A DNA stretch of 64,000 nucleotides, taken from the NCBI RefSeq assembly GCF_023499255.1, contig NZ_CP092183.1, forward strand, positions 1,433,501 to 1,497,500. Reading direction: 5' to 3'. The position numbers and the translations under genes were made by a program. Of this stretch, positions 45,509 to 54,721 are shown piece after piece; the first letter of the stretch is position 1, and each line of letters starts with the position of its first letter. A model generated the notes under the pieces. That model saw only the letters and a list, made by a program, of their open reading frames with translations. It made no database searches and was not told the origin of the DNA. This stretch comes from Couchioplanes caeruleus (GTDB lineage: Bacteria; Actinomycetota; Actinomycetes; Mycobacteriales; Micromonosporaceae).

Positions 45509-45809
45509 CTACGCTCAAGACCTAGCACAGCCGCGAAGCAAGCGATCTCTGCGGTTCGGCGCGCACCCCCGAGACTTTTGCCGATCTGGCTCGTCTCACT
45601 TCTTCATCAAGGCACACGCCGAGCAGCAGGTCTCCAGATCGCTGCGCTCGCCGAGACCTACTCGTCACCGTATGACGGGTCGGGAAACCGTCGAGCTGCC
45701 GTGCTGCAAAACTCCCGCGCCGCAGGTGCGAAGCGGGTTCCGAGGGCACCCGGCCACCAGGCTGCTGCAGACCCGGGTGGTCTTGGGCTTTTTCGACGGA
45801 AGGAATCCA
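45509..45809 (+). other. Long leader region of rho
   Basis: About 300 bases with no recognised gene between thrB and rho. Near its end AGACC-CGGGT-GGTCT (45769-45783) forms a short hairpin followed by TTTTT at 45789-45793, resembling a weak terminator 17 bases before the rho start. rho genes are often autoregulated through their leaders; attenuation here is inference. Confidence 0.5.
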
Positions 45810-47861
45810 TTGAGCGACACCACCGACGTGACGTCGGGTGTTTCTGACGTCGCTGATGACGGCGCCACCACCACCGCGGCTGTCACGAAGCGCCGCCGCG
45901 GCGGCACCGGCCTGTCCGCGATGCTGCTGCCCGAGCTGCAGAGCCTCGCCGCGTCCCTCGGCATCTCCGGCACCGCCCGGATGCGCAAAGGTGAGCTGAT
46001 CACGGCCATCTCGGAGCGGCAGAACGGCGGCGCACCGGCCGCTGCCGAGAGCGCCCCTCGGGCGCGTCGCACCAACGGGGCCCCCCGCGCCGACACGCCG
46101 CCGGCCGAGCCGGTGCGTGCCGAGCCCGCCCCGGCCGTGGTGGGCACCCAGCCCGCCGTGGCCCCCGTGGCCGAGCAGCAGCAGCCGGCCTCCCCGCCCG
46201 CCGTCGTGCAGACCGCCGTGGCCCCGGTGACGGAGCAGGCCCCGCCTTCCGAGCAGACCGAGCCCGAGCAGGGCCGTCGCAGCCGCCGTGACCGTCAGGA
46301 CCGGCAGGACCGCGAGCCACGCGACCAGGGCGAAGCCCGCACCGAGGGCACCGACACCGCCGAGCGCGGCGACCGGCCGGAGCGCGGCGACCGCAACCGC
46401 GACCGCCAGCGCAACCAGCAGCGCGGCGACGGTGGCGACCGGAACGACCGGGGCGAGCGTAACGACCGCAGCGAGCGCAACGACCGGGGCGAGCGCAACG
46501 ACCGCGCTGAGCGCAACGACCGTAACGACCGCGGGGACCGCAACGACCGTGGCCCGCGCACCGACAGCCACGACGATGACGACAACGAGAACGGCGAGGG
46601 CGGGCGTCGCAGCCGGCGCAGCCGGTTCCGGGACCGTCGTCGCGGCCGGGACCGTGACGGTGACGGCGGTGGCCGCGAGAGCGGTGGCCGTGAGGGCCGC
46701 GAGCCGCACGTCAACGAGGACGACGTGCTGGTGCCGGTGGCCGGCATCCTGGACGTGCTCGACAACTACGCGTTCGTGCGTACGACCGGCTACCTGTCCG
46801 GCCCGAACGACGTGTACGTGTCGATGTCGCAGGTCAAGAAGCACGGCCTGCGCCGCGGCGACGCGGTCACCGGCGCCGTGCGGGCGGCCCCGCGGGACGG
46901 CGGTGGCGACCAGCGGCGGGACAAGTACAACCCGCTGGTGCGGCTCGACACCATCAACGGGATGGAGCCGGAGGAGGCCCGCCGCCGCCCCGAGTTCTAC
47001 AAGCTGACCCCGCTCTACCCGCAGGAACGGCTGCGGCTGGAGACCGAGGCGCACATCCTCACCACCCGCGTCATCGACCTGGTGATGCCGATCGGCAAGG
47101 GCCAGCGTGCCCTGATCGTCTCGCCGCCGAAGGCCGGTAAGACGATGGTGCTGCAGGCGATCGCGAACGCGATCACCCACAACAACCCCGAGTGCCACCT
47201 GATGGTCGTGCTGGTCGACGAGCGGCCCGAAGAGGTCACCGACATGCAGCGCTCGGTCAAGGGCGAGGTCATCGCGGCCACGTTCGACCGGCCGCCGCAG
47301 GACCACACCACGGTCGCCGAGCTGGCGATCGAGCGGGCCAAGCGCCTCGTCGAGCTCGGCCACGACGTCGTCGTGCTGCTCGACTCGGTGACCCGGCTCG
47401 GTCGGTCGTACAACCTGGCGGCGCCGGCGTCCGGACGCATCATGTCCGGCGGTATCGACTCGACCGCGCTCTACCCGCCGAAGCGGTTCCTGGGCGCGGC
47501 GCGCAACATCGAGAACGGCGGCTCGCTGACCATTCTCGCGACCGCGCTGGTCGAGACCGGCTCGATGATGGACACGGTCATCTTCGAGGAGTTCAAGGGC
47601 ACGGGTAACGCCGAGCTCAAGCTCGACCGGAAGATCGCCGACAAGCGGACGTTCCCCGCCATCGACATCCACCCGTCCGGCACCCGCAAGGAAGAGATCC
47701 TGCTCGGCAAGGAAGAGCTGGCGATCGTCCACAAGCTGCGCAAGGTGCTGAGCTCGCTGGAGTCCTCGGCGGCGCTGGACCTCCTGCTCGACCGGCTCAA
47801 GCAGTCCCGGACGAACATCGAGTTCCTCATGCAGATCGCGAAGTCCACCCCCGGGGAGTGA
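45810..47861 (+). CDS. rho: Transcription termination factor Rho with Arg/Asp/Asn-rich insert
   Basis: A 683-aa hexameric RNA helicase ending transcription. Start TTG 45810 is set by GGAAGGAA upstream and the SDTTDVTSG N-terminus. The Rho-N domain is at about 32-70 (LSAMLLPELQSLAASLGISG). A disordered insert from about 75 to 300 includes repeats like NDRGERNDRSERNDRGERND. The cold-shock RNA-binding domain begins near 304 (DDVLVPVAGILDVLDNYAFV). Walker A is SPPKAGKTMVL (about 437-447), Walker B VVLLDSVTRL, and the R/Q-loop region is GGSLTILATALVETGS. Long inserts are typical of actinobacterial Rho. Confidence 0.96.
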   Translation: MSDTTDVTSGVSDVADDGATTTAAVTKRRRGGTGLSAMLLPELQSLAASLGISGTARMRKGELITAISERQNGGAPAAAESAPRARRTNGAPRADTPPAEPVRAEPAPAVVGTQPAVAPVAEQQQPASPPAVVQTAVAPVTEQAPPSEQTEPEQGRRSRRDRQDRQDREPRDQGEARTEGTDTAERGDRPERGDRNRDRQRNQQRGDGGDRNDRGERNDRSERNDRGERNDRAERNDRNDRGDRNDRGPRTDSHDDDDNENGEGGRRSRRSRFRDRRRGRDRDGDGGGRESGGREGREPHVNEDDVLVPVAGILDVLDNYAFVRTTGYLSGPNDVYVSMSQVKKHGLRRGDAVTGAVRAAPRDGGGDQRRDKYNPLVRLDTINGMEPEEARRRPEFYKLTPLYPQERLRLETEAHILTTRVIDLVMPIGKGQRALIVSPPKAGKTMVLQAIANAITHNNPECHLMVVLVDERPEEVTDMQRSVKGEVIAATFDRPPQDHTTVAELAIERAKRLVELGHDVVVLLDSVTRLGRSYNLAAPASGRIMSGGIDSTALYPPKRFLGAARNIENGGSLTILATALVETGSMMDTVIFEEFKGTGNAELKLDRKIADKRTFPAIDIHPSGTRKEEILLGKEELAIVHKLRKVLSSLESSAALDLLLDRLKQSRTNIEFLMQIAKSTPGE

Positions 47862-47903
47862 GTAACTCTCCCAGCCCGGCTGGGTAGGGGTCGAAGTACG
47901 GCG

Positions 47904-47937
47904 AAAAGGGCGGTCACCGGGCGGTGGCCGCCCTTTT
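47904..47937. terminator. Strong bidirectional intrinsic terminator after rho
   Basis: AAAAGGGCGGTCACC pairs with GGTGGCCGCCCTTTT (one mismatch, 4-base loop), giving U-tracts on both strands, 42 bases after the rho stop. Confidence 0.9.
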
Positions 47938-48020
47938 GTCGCACATGCTGTGCGGTTCGGCCCGTACGGGGTCGTGCGAACCTCCCGTGACTACCTACTC
48001 GATCTGGGGGAGGGCGCTCG

Positions 48021-49175
48021 ATGATCGTGCCTGGCTACCGGGACCATCCGGCCGAACCCTGGGACCGGTGTGCGCCGGTCGACCCGGGGGAGGCGGAGGA
48101 CTTCCTGCGCCGCTGCTACCTGGAGAACCCGCGCCTCGGCCCGGTCGAGCCCCGGCTCGCCATCGTGCGCGCCCAGATCGCGGCGACCGGCAGCTACGTG
48201 CACACCACCGAGGAGCTCACGTACGGGGCGAGGATGGCCTGGCGCAACGCGAGCCGCTGCATCGGCCGGCTCTACTGGCGCAGCCTCGTGGTCCTCGACC
48301 GGCGGCGCGCCCGTACGGCCGACGAGATCTTCTCCCTGCTCGTGCACCACCTCCAGGCCGCCGGCGGTGGCCGCGAGACGGGCCGGATCCGCCCGGTCAT
48401 CAGCATCTTCGCCCCCGCCCAGCCGGGGCAGCCGTACGCCAGGATCTGGAACGAGCAGCTGATCCGCTACGCCGGCTACCGCACCGAGGACGGCGGCCAC
48501 GTGGGCGACCCGCGGCAGGCCGAGTTCACCTCGGCGATGCAGGGCTTCGGCTGGCAGGGCAAGGGCGAGGCGTTCGACGTGCTGCCGCTGGCCATCGAGG
48601 TGCCGGGGGAGCCCGTACGCCTCTACGAGCTGCCCGAACGCGCGATCCTCGAGGTGCCGCTGAGCCACCCCGAGTACGGCTGGTTCGCCGAGCTGGGCCT
48701 GCGCTGGCACGCCGTACCGGCCATCGCGAACATGCGCCTGTCCATAGGCGGGGTGAACTACCCGCTCGCGCCGTTCAACGGCTGGTACATGGGCAGCGAG
48801 ATCGGGGCGCGGAACCTCGCCGACGCCGACCGCTACGACATGATCCCCACCGTGGCCGCCCGGATGGGCCTGGACACCGCCCGGGAGTCGACGCTGTGGC
48901 GGGACCGTGCGCTGGTCGAGCTCAACCGCGCGGTGCTGTGGTCGTTCGAGAAGGCGGGCGTCAAGATCACCGATCATCACACCGAGTCGCAGCGCTTCAT
49001 CCGGCACCTGGCCAACGAGGAGAAGGCGGGCCGCCCGGTGCCGGCCGACTGGACGTGGATCGTGCCGCCCGTCTCCGGCGGCATCACCCCGGTCTTCCAC
49101 CGGTACTACGAGGAGATGGACCTGCGGCCGAACTTCTATCCCGACGACACCGGCTGCCCGTACGCGAAGAACTAG
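48021..49175 (+). CDS. nos: Bacterial nitric oxide synthase oxygenase
   Basis: A 384-aa heme enzyme making NO and citrulline from arginine, consisting of the oxygenase domain only; electrons would come from cellular flavoproteins. The heme-thiolate Cys80 lies in the hallmark WRNASRCIGRLYW. GGVNYPLAPFNGWYMGSEIG contains the arginine-binding Glu (about 260), and WIVPPVSGGITPVFHRYYEE marks the pterin/dimer region. GGGGGAGGG precedes ATG 48021. It follows a strong terminator, so it is transcribed alone. The stop overlaps the convergent RNA-ligase gene (CTAG). Confidence 0.96.
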   Translation: MIVPGYRDHPAEPWDRCAPVDPGEAEDFLRRCYLENPRLGPVEPRLAIVRAQIAATGSYVHTTEELTYGARMAWRNASRCIGRLYWRSLVVLDRRRARTADEIFSLLVHHLQAAGGGRETGRIRPVISIFAPAQPGQPYARIWNEQLIRYAGYRTEDGGHVGDPRQAEFTSAMQGFGWQGKGEAFDVLPLAIEVPGEPVRLYELPERAILEVPLSHPEYGWFAELGLRWHAVPAIANMRLSIGGVNYPLAPFNGWYMGSEIGARNLADADRYDMIPTVAARMGLDTARESTLWRDRALVELNRAVLWSFEKAGVKITDHHTESQRFIRHLANEEKAGRPVPADWTWIVPPVSGGITPVFHRYYEEMDLRPNFYPDDTGCPYAKN

Positions 49176-49804
49176 GCGAACTCGTTCACCGCGAAGTCGT
49201 CGCGATGGCGCCACGCGGCTTCGGTCCGTACGTGGTCCGCCCGTACCCATTTCAGGACCTTGACGCCGAACTCCTCGGCCGGGATGCGCCCGGCGCTGCG
49301 CACCACGAAGCCCTCCGACGTCTCCGGGGTGTGCCGGCGTCCCCAGGCCGCCCGGGCCTCGCTCAAGCTCCCGCCGCGGTAGAGGACCGGTACCACCGGC
49401 AGTTCCAGGCGTTGCGCCCAGTCGACGGTGTCGTCCCAGCCGAGCAGCGTGTCGGTCTCGTCCCAGATGCCGAAGACGATGAACACCCCTGGAAGATCCG
49501 TGTACGCGATGCTGCGCCGCGCCCACATCGACTCGCCGCAGACCCGCCACTCGTCCGGGATGCGGTACGCCGTCATCGCCCACAGTGCCTTCGCCGGCCG
49601 GTCCCACGGGTGTGTGCCGGAGTCGGGGGAGCGTGCGTACATGGCGTCCCGGGTGAAGGTGAGGTTCCCGCCGTCGAGCTTCTCGGTCACCACGAGCTCA
49701 CCGTCCAACCAGGACAGGTCCTGCTGCACCTTGTCGTCCGCGGTGGCGCCGGGGGAGTCGGGCAGGTGGAAAGTCCGCGGATACCTCGCCGCCTGCCCGC
49801 TCAT
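49172..49804 (-). CDS. Small RNA ligase (Rnl2-like nucleotidyltransferase domain)
   Basis: A 210-aa covalent nucleotidyltransferase, third gene of an RNA-repair operon. Motif I is TEKLDGGN with adenylated Lys42. Motif III-like GVFIVFGIWD lies near 106-115, motif IV EGFVVR at 164-169, and motif V VKVLKWVR at 181-188. At this length it lacks the C-terminal domain of T4 Rnl2, a minimal form. Its ATG shares a base with the stop of the kinase-phosphatase gene. It probably seals a different end type from the Rnl1-like enzyme (inference). Confidence 0.85.
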   Translation of the reverse strand: MSGQAARYPRTFHLPDSPGATADDKVQQDLSWLDGELVVTEKLDGGNLTFTRDAMYARSPDSGTHPWDRPAKALWAMTAYRIPDEWRVCGESMWARRSIAYTDLPGVFIVFGIWDETDTLLGWDDTVDWAQRLELPVVPVLYRGGSLSEARAAWGRRHTPETSEGFVVRSAGRIPAEEFGVKVLKWVRADHVRTEAAWRHRDDFAVNEFA

Positions 49805-50700
49805 CAGAAGTCTCCCTCCGCCACCTGGAACACGGTCAGTCCCAGCGCGCGCCACATCCGCACCACCTGCTGCCGGTCGTCGAAGACGCCGACGACCCGC
49901 CAGCGGTCGCGGATCTCCCGGTCGAAGATCTCCCGCTTCACGATCGCGTCCTTGCGCGAGTCGCCCTCGGGCCGCATGAATAGTCCTTCGTACGGCACCC
50001 CCACGTAAAGATCCAGCCAGGCCTCGGTCTCCGCCCGGCACACCGCGTCGCGCCCCGAGCAGAAGACGATCGTGTTGCCGGCCGCGTGCATCGCCCGGAC
50101 CGCGTCGATCACCGCCTGGTGGGGCAGGTCCGAACCGACCCGGGACCAGTCGTACGGACTGCGCCCGGCCATCAGCGCCACCGTGCCGTCGATGTCAACG
50201 AGCACCGCCGGGGGCAGCTCCGGGTCGGGCCGGTACACCACGCCGGGGCCGCCCGGATACACGTACGGCACCGGCAACGGCAGGTTCCGGCCGGCCAGGT
50301 AGCGCTCGTGCATGCGGTGGATCGCGTCCGCGCCGACCCGCTCCTCCTCGGGCCGCTCGGCGTCGCGGCGTACGCACTCCTCCAGCGGCACGTCGGTGAA
50401 GTCGTGCACCTCGAACGTCGCGTGGAAGCGGGCCGCGAGCTCCGCCCACTCCCGTACCGTCTTCGCCCGCAGGTTGGTGTCGTCGACGATGACATCGGCG
50501 TGCGCGCGCAGCAGCGCCTCGACGGCCGCCCGCTGAGCGTGTGTCACCTGGCCCTCGGATCGCTGGGTGAACAGGCGTTGCCCGTGCAGCATGCGTCGCA
50601 GGTCGTCCCGGTTGACCCGGACGACCTGCGGCTGCAGCTTGCGTGCGAACGTGGTCTTGCCGGAGGCGGGCAGCCCCCGGGTGATCAGCAGTCGTGTCAT
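49804..50700 (-). CDS. T4 Pnkp-like polynucleotide kinase/3'-phosphatase
   Basis: A 298-aa bifunctional RNA end-healing enzyme. The N-terminal kinase has Walker A GLPASGKTT (Lys15) and IVDDTN near 71-76, to phosphorylate 5'-OH ends. The C-terminal HAD phosphatase has VDIDGTVA (Asp169/Asp171), FCSGRDAV and VGVFDDRQQ (Asp274/275), to remove 3' or 2',3'-cyclic phosphates. The domain order is that of T4 Pnkp. It lies between two ligase genes, 7 bases after the first and overlapping the second. The products would heal and seal cut RNA such as cleaved tRNA. Confidence 0.9.
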   Translation of the reverse strand: MTRLLITRGLPASGKTTFARKLQPQVVRVNRDDLRRMLHGQRLFTQRSEGQVTHAQRAAVEALLRAHADVIVDDTNLRAKTVREWAELAARFHATFEVHDFTDVPLEECVRRDAERPEEERVGADAIHRMHERYLAGRNLPLPVPYVYPGGPGVVYRPDPELPPAVLVDIDGTVALMAGRSPYDWSRVGSDLPHQAVIDAVRAMHAAGNTIVFCSGRDAVCRAETEAWLDLYVGVPYEGLFMRPEGDSRKDAIVKREIFDREIRDRWRVVGVFDDRQQVVRMWRALGLTVFQVAEGDF

Positions 50701-50707
50701 CTCTCGC

Positions 50708-51769
50708 TCACCTGGGTGTCATGGCGTCGCCCGGCGGCCGGACGAGCTGCCACAGGCCGGGACGGTAGTCCTTGCCGTCGAGGCGCAGGAACAGCGCGCC
50801 CCGGTGCGGGCTGCGCACGGCTCGGGCCGCGAACTCGCGCCGGCCCCACCCGCCGGGAAGGTCCGCCACGATCGCCGCGAACTCCTTCTCCACGCCCTCG
50901 GCGAGGGCGTCGACGGACGCGGTCAGCTCGCCGGCCACCCCGAGAACCCACGCGTGGAACTCGTCGGGCAGCGGTTCCGTCAGCGCGTCCAGCTCGCCGC
51001 CGGTGGCCAGCACCTCCCAGACCGTACGGGGGGTCAGCCCGGTCACCAGCCGGTGCAGCCGGACGTACTCCGCGTACTTGATCTTGACGCGCTCGTCGGT
51101 GCCGGTGAAGTGCACCACCAGCCCCTCCCGCCCGTCACGCGGCGGGGCGGCGAGCGCCTCGGCCAGCGTCGCGTAGGCGAACGACTCCACCACCGGGCCC
51201 GGCCAGCCCGGCACGGCGTCCGGCCCGTACGTGCGCCCGGTGGCGATGTCGACGGCCCCGAGCAGCACGAGGTCGTCCATCGGCCCGTAGTCGACCACGA
51301 TCCGGTTGCCCGGAAAGATGATCTCGACGAGCACGGTCATGCCGGGCGGCGGCGTGAAGCCCGCATACCGGGTACGCAGCACCTCGGTCGCGTGCAGCGC
51401 CTGCGCCGACGCGAACGACCCCCGGGTCGCGACGGCGTACCCGTCCCCGTCCCGGAAGATCACGCCGAGCGAGCCGTCGGCTTTGTCCGTGACCCGCACG
51501 GAAGCCTCGGCGCGCAGGGCGGGCGCACGCCCCTCGGTGTGGTTGAAGAACTTGGTGAAGGGGCGCGCGAGGACCTCGCCGGTGTCCGAGGCGGCGATCA
51601 GGCCCCGGCAGGCGAGGGTCACCGGGGTCCAGGCGCCGGCGTACTGGCAGGCCTCGGTGTAGTTGTAGATCACATACGGCCGCGACGGGTGACGCTGCAT
51701 CCGCACGTGCCCGTTGTCGACCGCGGCGGTCAGTTCGACCTGGTCGAGGACGTCGGCGAGCATCGTCAT
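50708..51769 (-). CDS. T4 RnlA (Rnl1)-like RNA ligase
   Basis: A 353-aa ATP-dependent RNA ligase, first gene of the repair operon. Motif I is VTDKADGSLG with adenylated Lys96. Also present are CRGLIAA upstream, the motif III region VLVEIIFPGNRIVVDY, motif IV EGLVVHF at 215-221, and motif V VKIKYAEYVRLHR at 228-240, which resembles the Rnl1 K-x-K-x3-Y-x3-H pattern. A helical C-terminal domain follows. ATG 51769 has AGGAAAGG upstream. In phage T4, Rnl1 and Pnkp restore tRNA cut by an anticodon nuclease; a similar task is inferred here. Confidence 0.9.
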   Translation of the reverse strand: MTMLADVLDQVELTAAVDNGHVRMQRHPSRPYVIYNYTEACQYAGAWTPVTLACRGLIAASDTGEVLARPFTKFFNHTEGRAPALRAEASVRVTDKADGSLGVIFRDGDGYAVATRGSFASAQALHATEVLRTRYAGFTPPPGMTVLVEIIFPGNRIVVDYGPMDDLVLLGAVDIATGRTYGPDAVPGWPGPVVESFAYATLAEALAAPPRDGREGLVVHFTGTDERVKIKYAEYVRLHRLVTGLTPRTVWEVLATGGELDALTEPLPDEFHAWVLGVAGELTASVDALAEGVEKEFAAIVADLPGGWGRREFAARAVRSPHRGALFLRLDGKDYRPGLWQLVRPPGDAMTPR

Positions 51770-51840
51770 GGCGCAACCTTTCCTGGTGGGAATGCCTGGA
51801 GGGGCGCTCACGTTATCCAGGGCGGACCGGTCGACGCCTC

Positions 51841-51855
51841 CTGATTTCTGATCAG
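51841..51855. promoter_or_regulatory. 15-bp palindrome between the RNA-repair operon and rpmE
   Basis: CTGATTTCTGATCAG has perfect 5-bp arms (CTGAT/ATCAG). It lies 72 bases before the repair operon start and 14 bases before the presumed rpmE -10, so it could control either. Confidence 0.4.
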
Positions 51856-51869
51856 GGGGTACGGCATGG

Positions 51870-51875
51870 CAGACT
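51870..51875 (+). promoter_or_regulatory. Putative -10 of rpmE
   Basis: CAGACT within CATGGCAGACTG. The same CATGGCAGACTG string occurs before the Sua5-family gene at 57236. It would give a leader of about 105 bases. Confidence 0.4.
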
Positions 51876-51985
51876 GGTCCATCGGCCAGCAAAGGTTCCG
51901 GTTCACGCTCGAGTCGTCCGCCCTGGCGGGGCGACGGTGCTGACGGCGACCCGGCGACCCGTTCATCGAGAGGGACCGAGAAGAC

Positions 51986-52210
51986 ATGAAGAGCGGAATC
52001 CACCCGGAGTACACGTCCACCGAGGTCGTCTGCTCCTGCGGCAGCACGTTCACGACCCGCAGCACCGCCAAGGGCGGCGAGATCCGCGTCGAGACCTGCA
52101 GCGCCTGCCACCCGTTCTACACGGGCAAGCAGCGCGTGCTGGACACCGCGGGCCGGGTCGCCAAGTTCCAGGCGAAGTACGCCAAGGTCAACGCGAGCAA
52201 GAAGAAGTAA
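51986..52210 (+). CDS. rpmE: 50S ribosomal protein L31, zinc-binding form
   Basis: A 74-aa ribosomal protein. The four zinc cysteines are in VVCSCGSTF and [14 protein letters not shown], with the family start MKSGIHPEY and a Lys-rich tail. The zinc form is the one usually expressed when zinc is plentiful. GAGAGGGACCGAG lies upstream. It sits between rho and prfA as in most actinobacteria. Confidence 0.97.
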   Translation: MKSGIHPEYTSTEVVCSCGSTFTTRSTAKGGEIRVETCSACHPFYTGKQRVLDTAGRVAKFQAKYAKVNASKKK

Positions 52211-52217
52211 CTGCCTC

Positions 52218-52257
52218 AACGGCGCCCGGTTCCCGCTCTGCGGGGCCGGGCGCCGTT
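52218..52257 (+). terminator. Strong hairpin between rpmE and prfA
   Basis: AACGGCGCCCGG and CCGGGCGCCGTT form a perfect 12-bp stem, with a further CCCGC/GCGGG stem in the loop. It starts 8 bases after the rpmE stop and ends 17 before prfA. It may reduce read-through. Confidence 0.75.
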
Positions 52258-52274
52258 GGTATGTGGGGAGAATT

Positions 52275-53366
52275 GTGAGCAACGACCGGCTGACCACGCT
52301 GCTGGACGAGTACGCGCAGCTCGAGAAGCAGATGGAGGACCCCTCCATCCACGCCGATCAGGCCCTGGTGCGCCGGGTCGGGCGCCGCTTCGCCGAGCTG
52401 GCGCCGCTGAACGCCGCCCACGCCGAGCTGGAGGCGGCCCGCGCCGACCTCGCCGCGGCGAAGGAGCTGGCCGCCGAGGACCCCTCGTTCGCCGGTGAGG
52501 TGGAGGCGGTCGCCGCCGTGCTGCCCGCGCTGGAGGAGAAGCTCGGCGAGATGCTGATCCCCCGGGACCCGCACGACGCCAAGGACGTCATCGTCGAGAT
52601 CAAGGCCGGCGAGGGCGGGCAGGAGTCCGCGCTGTTCGCCGGCGACCTGCTGCGCATGTACACCCGGTACGCGGAGCGCCGCGGCTGGACGGTCGAGGTC
52701 ATCGACGCGCAGGAGTCGGACCTGGGCGGCGTCAAGGACGTCTCCGTCGCGGTGAAGACGAAGGGCATGCCCGAGGGCGGCCACGGCGTCTGGTCGCGGC
52801 TGAAGTGGGAGGGTGGCGTGCACCGCGTCCAGCGGGTGCCGGTCACCGAGTCGCAGGGCCGCATCCACACGTCGGCCGCCGGGGTGCTGGTGCTGCCGGA
52901 GGCCGAGGACGTCGACGTGCAGATCGACGCGGGTGACATCCGGGTGGACGTGTTCCGCTCGTCCGGTCCGGGCGGCCAGTCGGTCAACACGACCGACTCC
53001 GCGGTCCGGATCACCCACCTGCCCACGGGCATCGTGGTGAGCTGCCAGAACGAGAAGAGCCAGCTGCAGAACCGCGAGCAGGCGATGCGCATCCTGCGGG
53101 CCCGGCTGCTGGCCGCGGCGCAGGAGCAGGCCGACGCGGCTGCGTCCGACGCCCGCAAGGCACAGGTACGCACGGTGGACCGCTCCGAGCGGATCCGGAC
53201 GTACAACTTCCCGCAGAACCGGATCACCGACCACCGCATCGGCTACACCGCGTACAACCTGGATCTGGTGCTCGGCGGTGAGCTGGACGCCGTGCTGGAC
53301 GCGCTGGCCGAGGCGGACCGGGCCGCGCGGCTCGCCGGCGACACGGAGATCAGCCGACGTCCGTGA
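52275..53366 (+). CDS. prfA: Peptide chain release factor 1
   Basis: A 363-aa factor ending translation at UAA/UAG. The GGQ loop is [17 protein letters not shown] (Gln235), with [20 protein letters not shown] before it. The stop-codon-reading motif, PxT in E. coli RF1, falls in the preceding domain. GTG 52275 is chosen because GGGGAG lies 5 bases upstream; GTG 52263 would lie inside that site. Its methylase gene prmC lies 3 kb downstream, separated by two reverse-strand genes. Confidence 0.96.
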   Translation: MSNDRLTTLLDEYAQLEKQMEDPSIHADQALVRRVGRRFAELAPLNAAHAELEAARADLAAAKELAAEDPSFAGEVEAVAAVLPALEEKLGEMLIPRDPHDAKDVIVEIKAGEGGQESALFAGDLLRMYTRYAERRGWTVEVIDAQESDLGGVKDVSVAVKTKGMPEGGHGVWSRLKWEGGVHRVQRVPVTESQGRIHTSAAGVLVLPEAEDVDVQIDAGDIRVDVFRSSGPGGQSVNTTDSAVRITHLPTGIVVSCQNEKSQLQNREQAMRILRARLLAAAQEQADAAASDARKAQVRTVDRSERIRTYNFPQNRITDHRIGYTAYNLDLVLGGELDAVLDALAEADRAARLAGDTEISRRP

Positions 53367-54696
53367 CCGCCAGGTGCCCGTCACCGGCGCTCACGCAGGC
53401 GAGGATCGTCGCGGCGCTCTGACAGCTGTTGTCGGAGATCGCGCCGATGGTGCCGATCAGCCGCACCTGATGGGTACGCGCGTCCAGCCGGCTGACGGCC
53501 ATCCGCCCGGCCGGCTCCTGGGTGCGGGCCAGCAGGTACGGCATGTCGGTCCGCGAGGTGAAGTCCCACACGAGGTTCGCGGTGCCGAGGTCGGCGATGT
53601 CCCGGCCGCTGCCCGCGTCGATCACCGCGCGCCGGCTGCCGTTCTCCCGGTCGACCATGAGCAGGCCGCCGGCCATCGGGAACACGTTGGCCGCGTCGGG
53701 CCGGCTCCAGCGCAGCCTGCCGGTCGCCCGGTCGTAGCCGGAGGTGCCCTGCGGGGTGCTGATGCACAGGACCGGACCGCAGCCGGCGAAGCCGCCGTAC
53801 GACCGCTCGCCGACCCGCCACAGCTCGTGCAGCGTCTCGGTGTCGTACGCGCTGACCGTCCCGCGCTGGTCGGCGACGTTCTCCAGGTACAGCGTGTGCC
53901 CCTCGACGGTGAGGTTCGTGTAGGTGCCGTCCTCGCGGTCCTGCCGGCTCCAGGGCAGCCGCCCGCTCGCCACCTCCCGGCCGTCGGCGAGCGCGTACAC
54001 CGTCGCAGCGCCCGTACCGGTGACCGTGACGAGCCGGTCGGAGCCGCCGCCGAGCCCGCCGCCGGACACCCAGGTCTCCAGGCCGCTGCCCGGACGGGTC
54101 CAGAGCGGGGAGCCGTCGCGCAGCCGCACCACGCGGAGCGTCCGCGCGGAGGTGCCGTCGTCGTTCCACTCCGCGAGGAGCACCAGGCCGTCCGCGGAGG
54201 CCGAGAAGTCGCCCGGCTGCCGCCACAGCTGCCGGCCGGTGGCGGCGTCCACGGCGACGGTACGGCGGGTGAACTGGCGGAAGATCTGACCGCCGTCGGC
54301 GTCCTCGACCTGCACGGTGGCGTCGTCGGCGGGCAGGAGCATCACTCCGGACTCCACCGCGCCGACCCAGGACGCGCCGCCCAGCTCGGTGCTGGACCAG
54401 AGGACCTCGCCGGTGTGGCTGCCGTACGCGGTGAGCCTGCCGTCCAGGGAGCTGAGCACGTACACGGCTTCCGGGGTGACGGTGAAACCGTCGCTGCCGT
54501 CGCGGAACGGCACGGTGAAGAGCTGCCGCGGGGCGTGCGAGACGGGCAGCGCGGAGGCCGTCACGCCGAACAGGCAGAGCACGGCGACCGCGGCCAGCAG
54601 CACCCGGCGGACGTCGCCGTGCCGGATCGGGCGCGCGACCGTCTCGAGCGGCTGGTCGCCGGCGTCCGTGACGAGTCCGAGCTCGATGACCCCCAT
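53350..54696 (-). CDS. Membrane-anchored PQQ-like beta-propeller protein
   Basis: A 448-aa protein with a cytoplasmic N-terminus, a transmembrane helix at about 32-52 ([20 protein letters not shown]) and an outer seven- or eight-blade propeller. Its PQQ-type repeats include [35 protein letters not shown] and [18 protein letters not shown]. It probably binds a ligand or protein rather than acting as a quinoprotein. TACGCT lies six bases upstream of ATG 54696 on the reverse strand. It overlaps the prfA 3' end by 17 bases. Confidence 0.8.
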   Translation of the reverse strand: MGVIELGLVTDAGDQPLETVARPIRHGDVRRVLLAAVAVLCLFGVTASALPVSHAPRQLFTVPFRDGSDGFTVTPEAVYVLSSLDGRLTAYGSHTGEVLWSSTELGGASWVGAVESGVMLLPADDATVQVEDADGGQIFRQFTRRTVAVDAATGRQLWRQPGDFSASADGLVLLAEWNDDGTSARTLRVVRLRDGSPLWTRPGSGLETWVSGGGLGGGSDRLVTVTGTGAATVYALADGREVASGRLPWSRQDREDGTYTNLTVEGHTLYLENVADQRGTVSAYDTETLHELWRVGERSYGGFAGCGPVLCISTPQGTSGYDRATGRLRWSRPDAANVFPMAGGLLMVDRENGSRRAVIDAGSGRDIADLGTANLVWDFTSRTDMPYLLARTQEPAGRMAVSRLDARTHQVRLIGTIGAISDNSCQSAATILACVSAGDGHLAVTDVG

Positions 54697-54721
54697 GGCG
54701 GAAGCGTAGGGGTTGCGCAGC

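Noticed and set aside
45522..47732. 736-codon reverse frame over rho
   Set aside because: Antisense to rho; the repetitive Val/Ala-rich product arises from the NDR repeats of rho.
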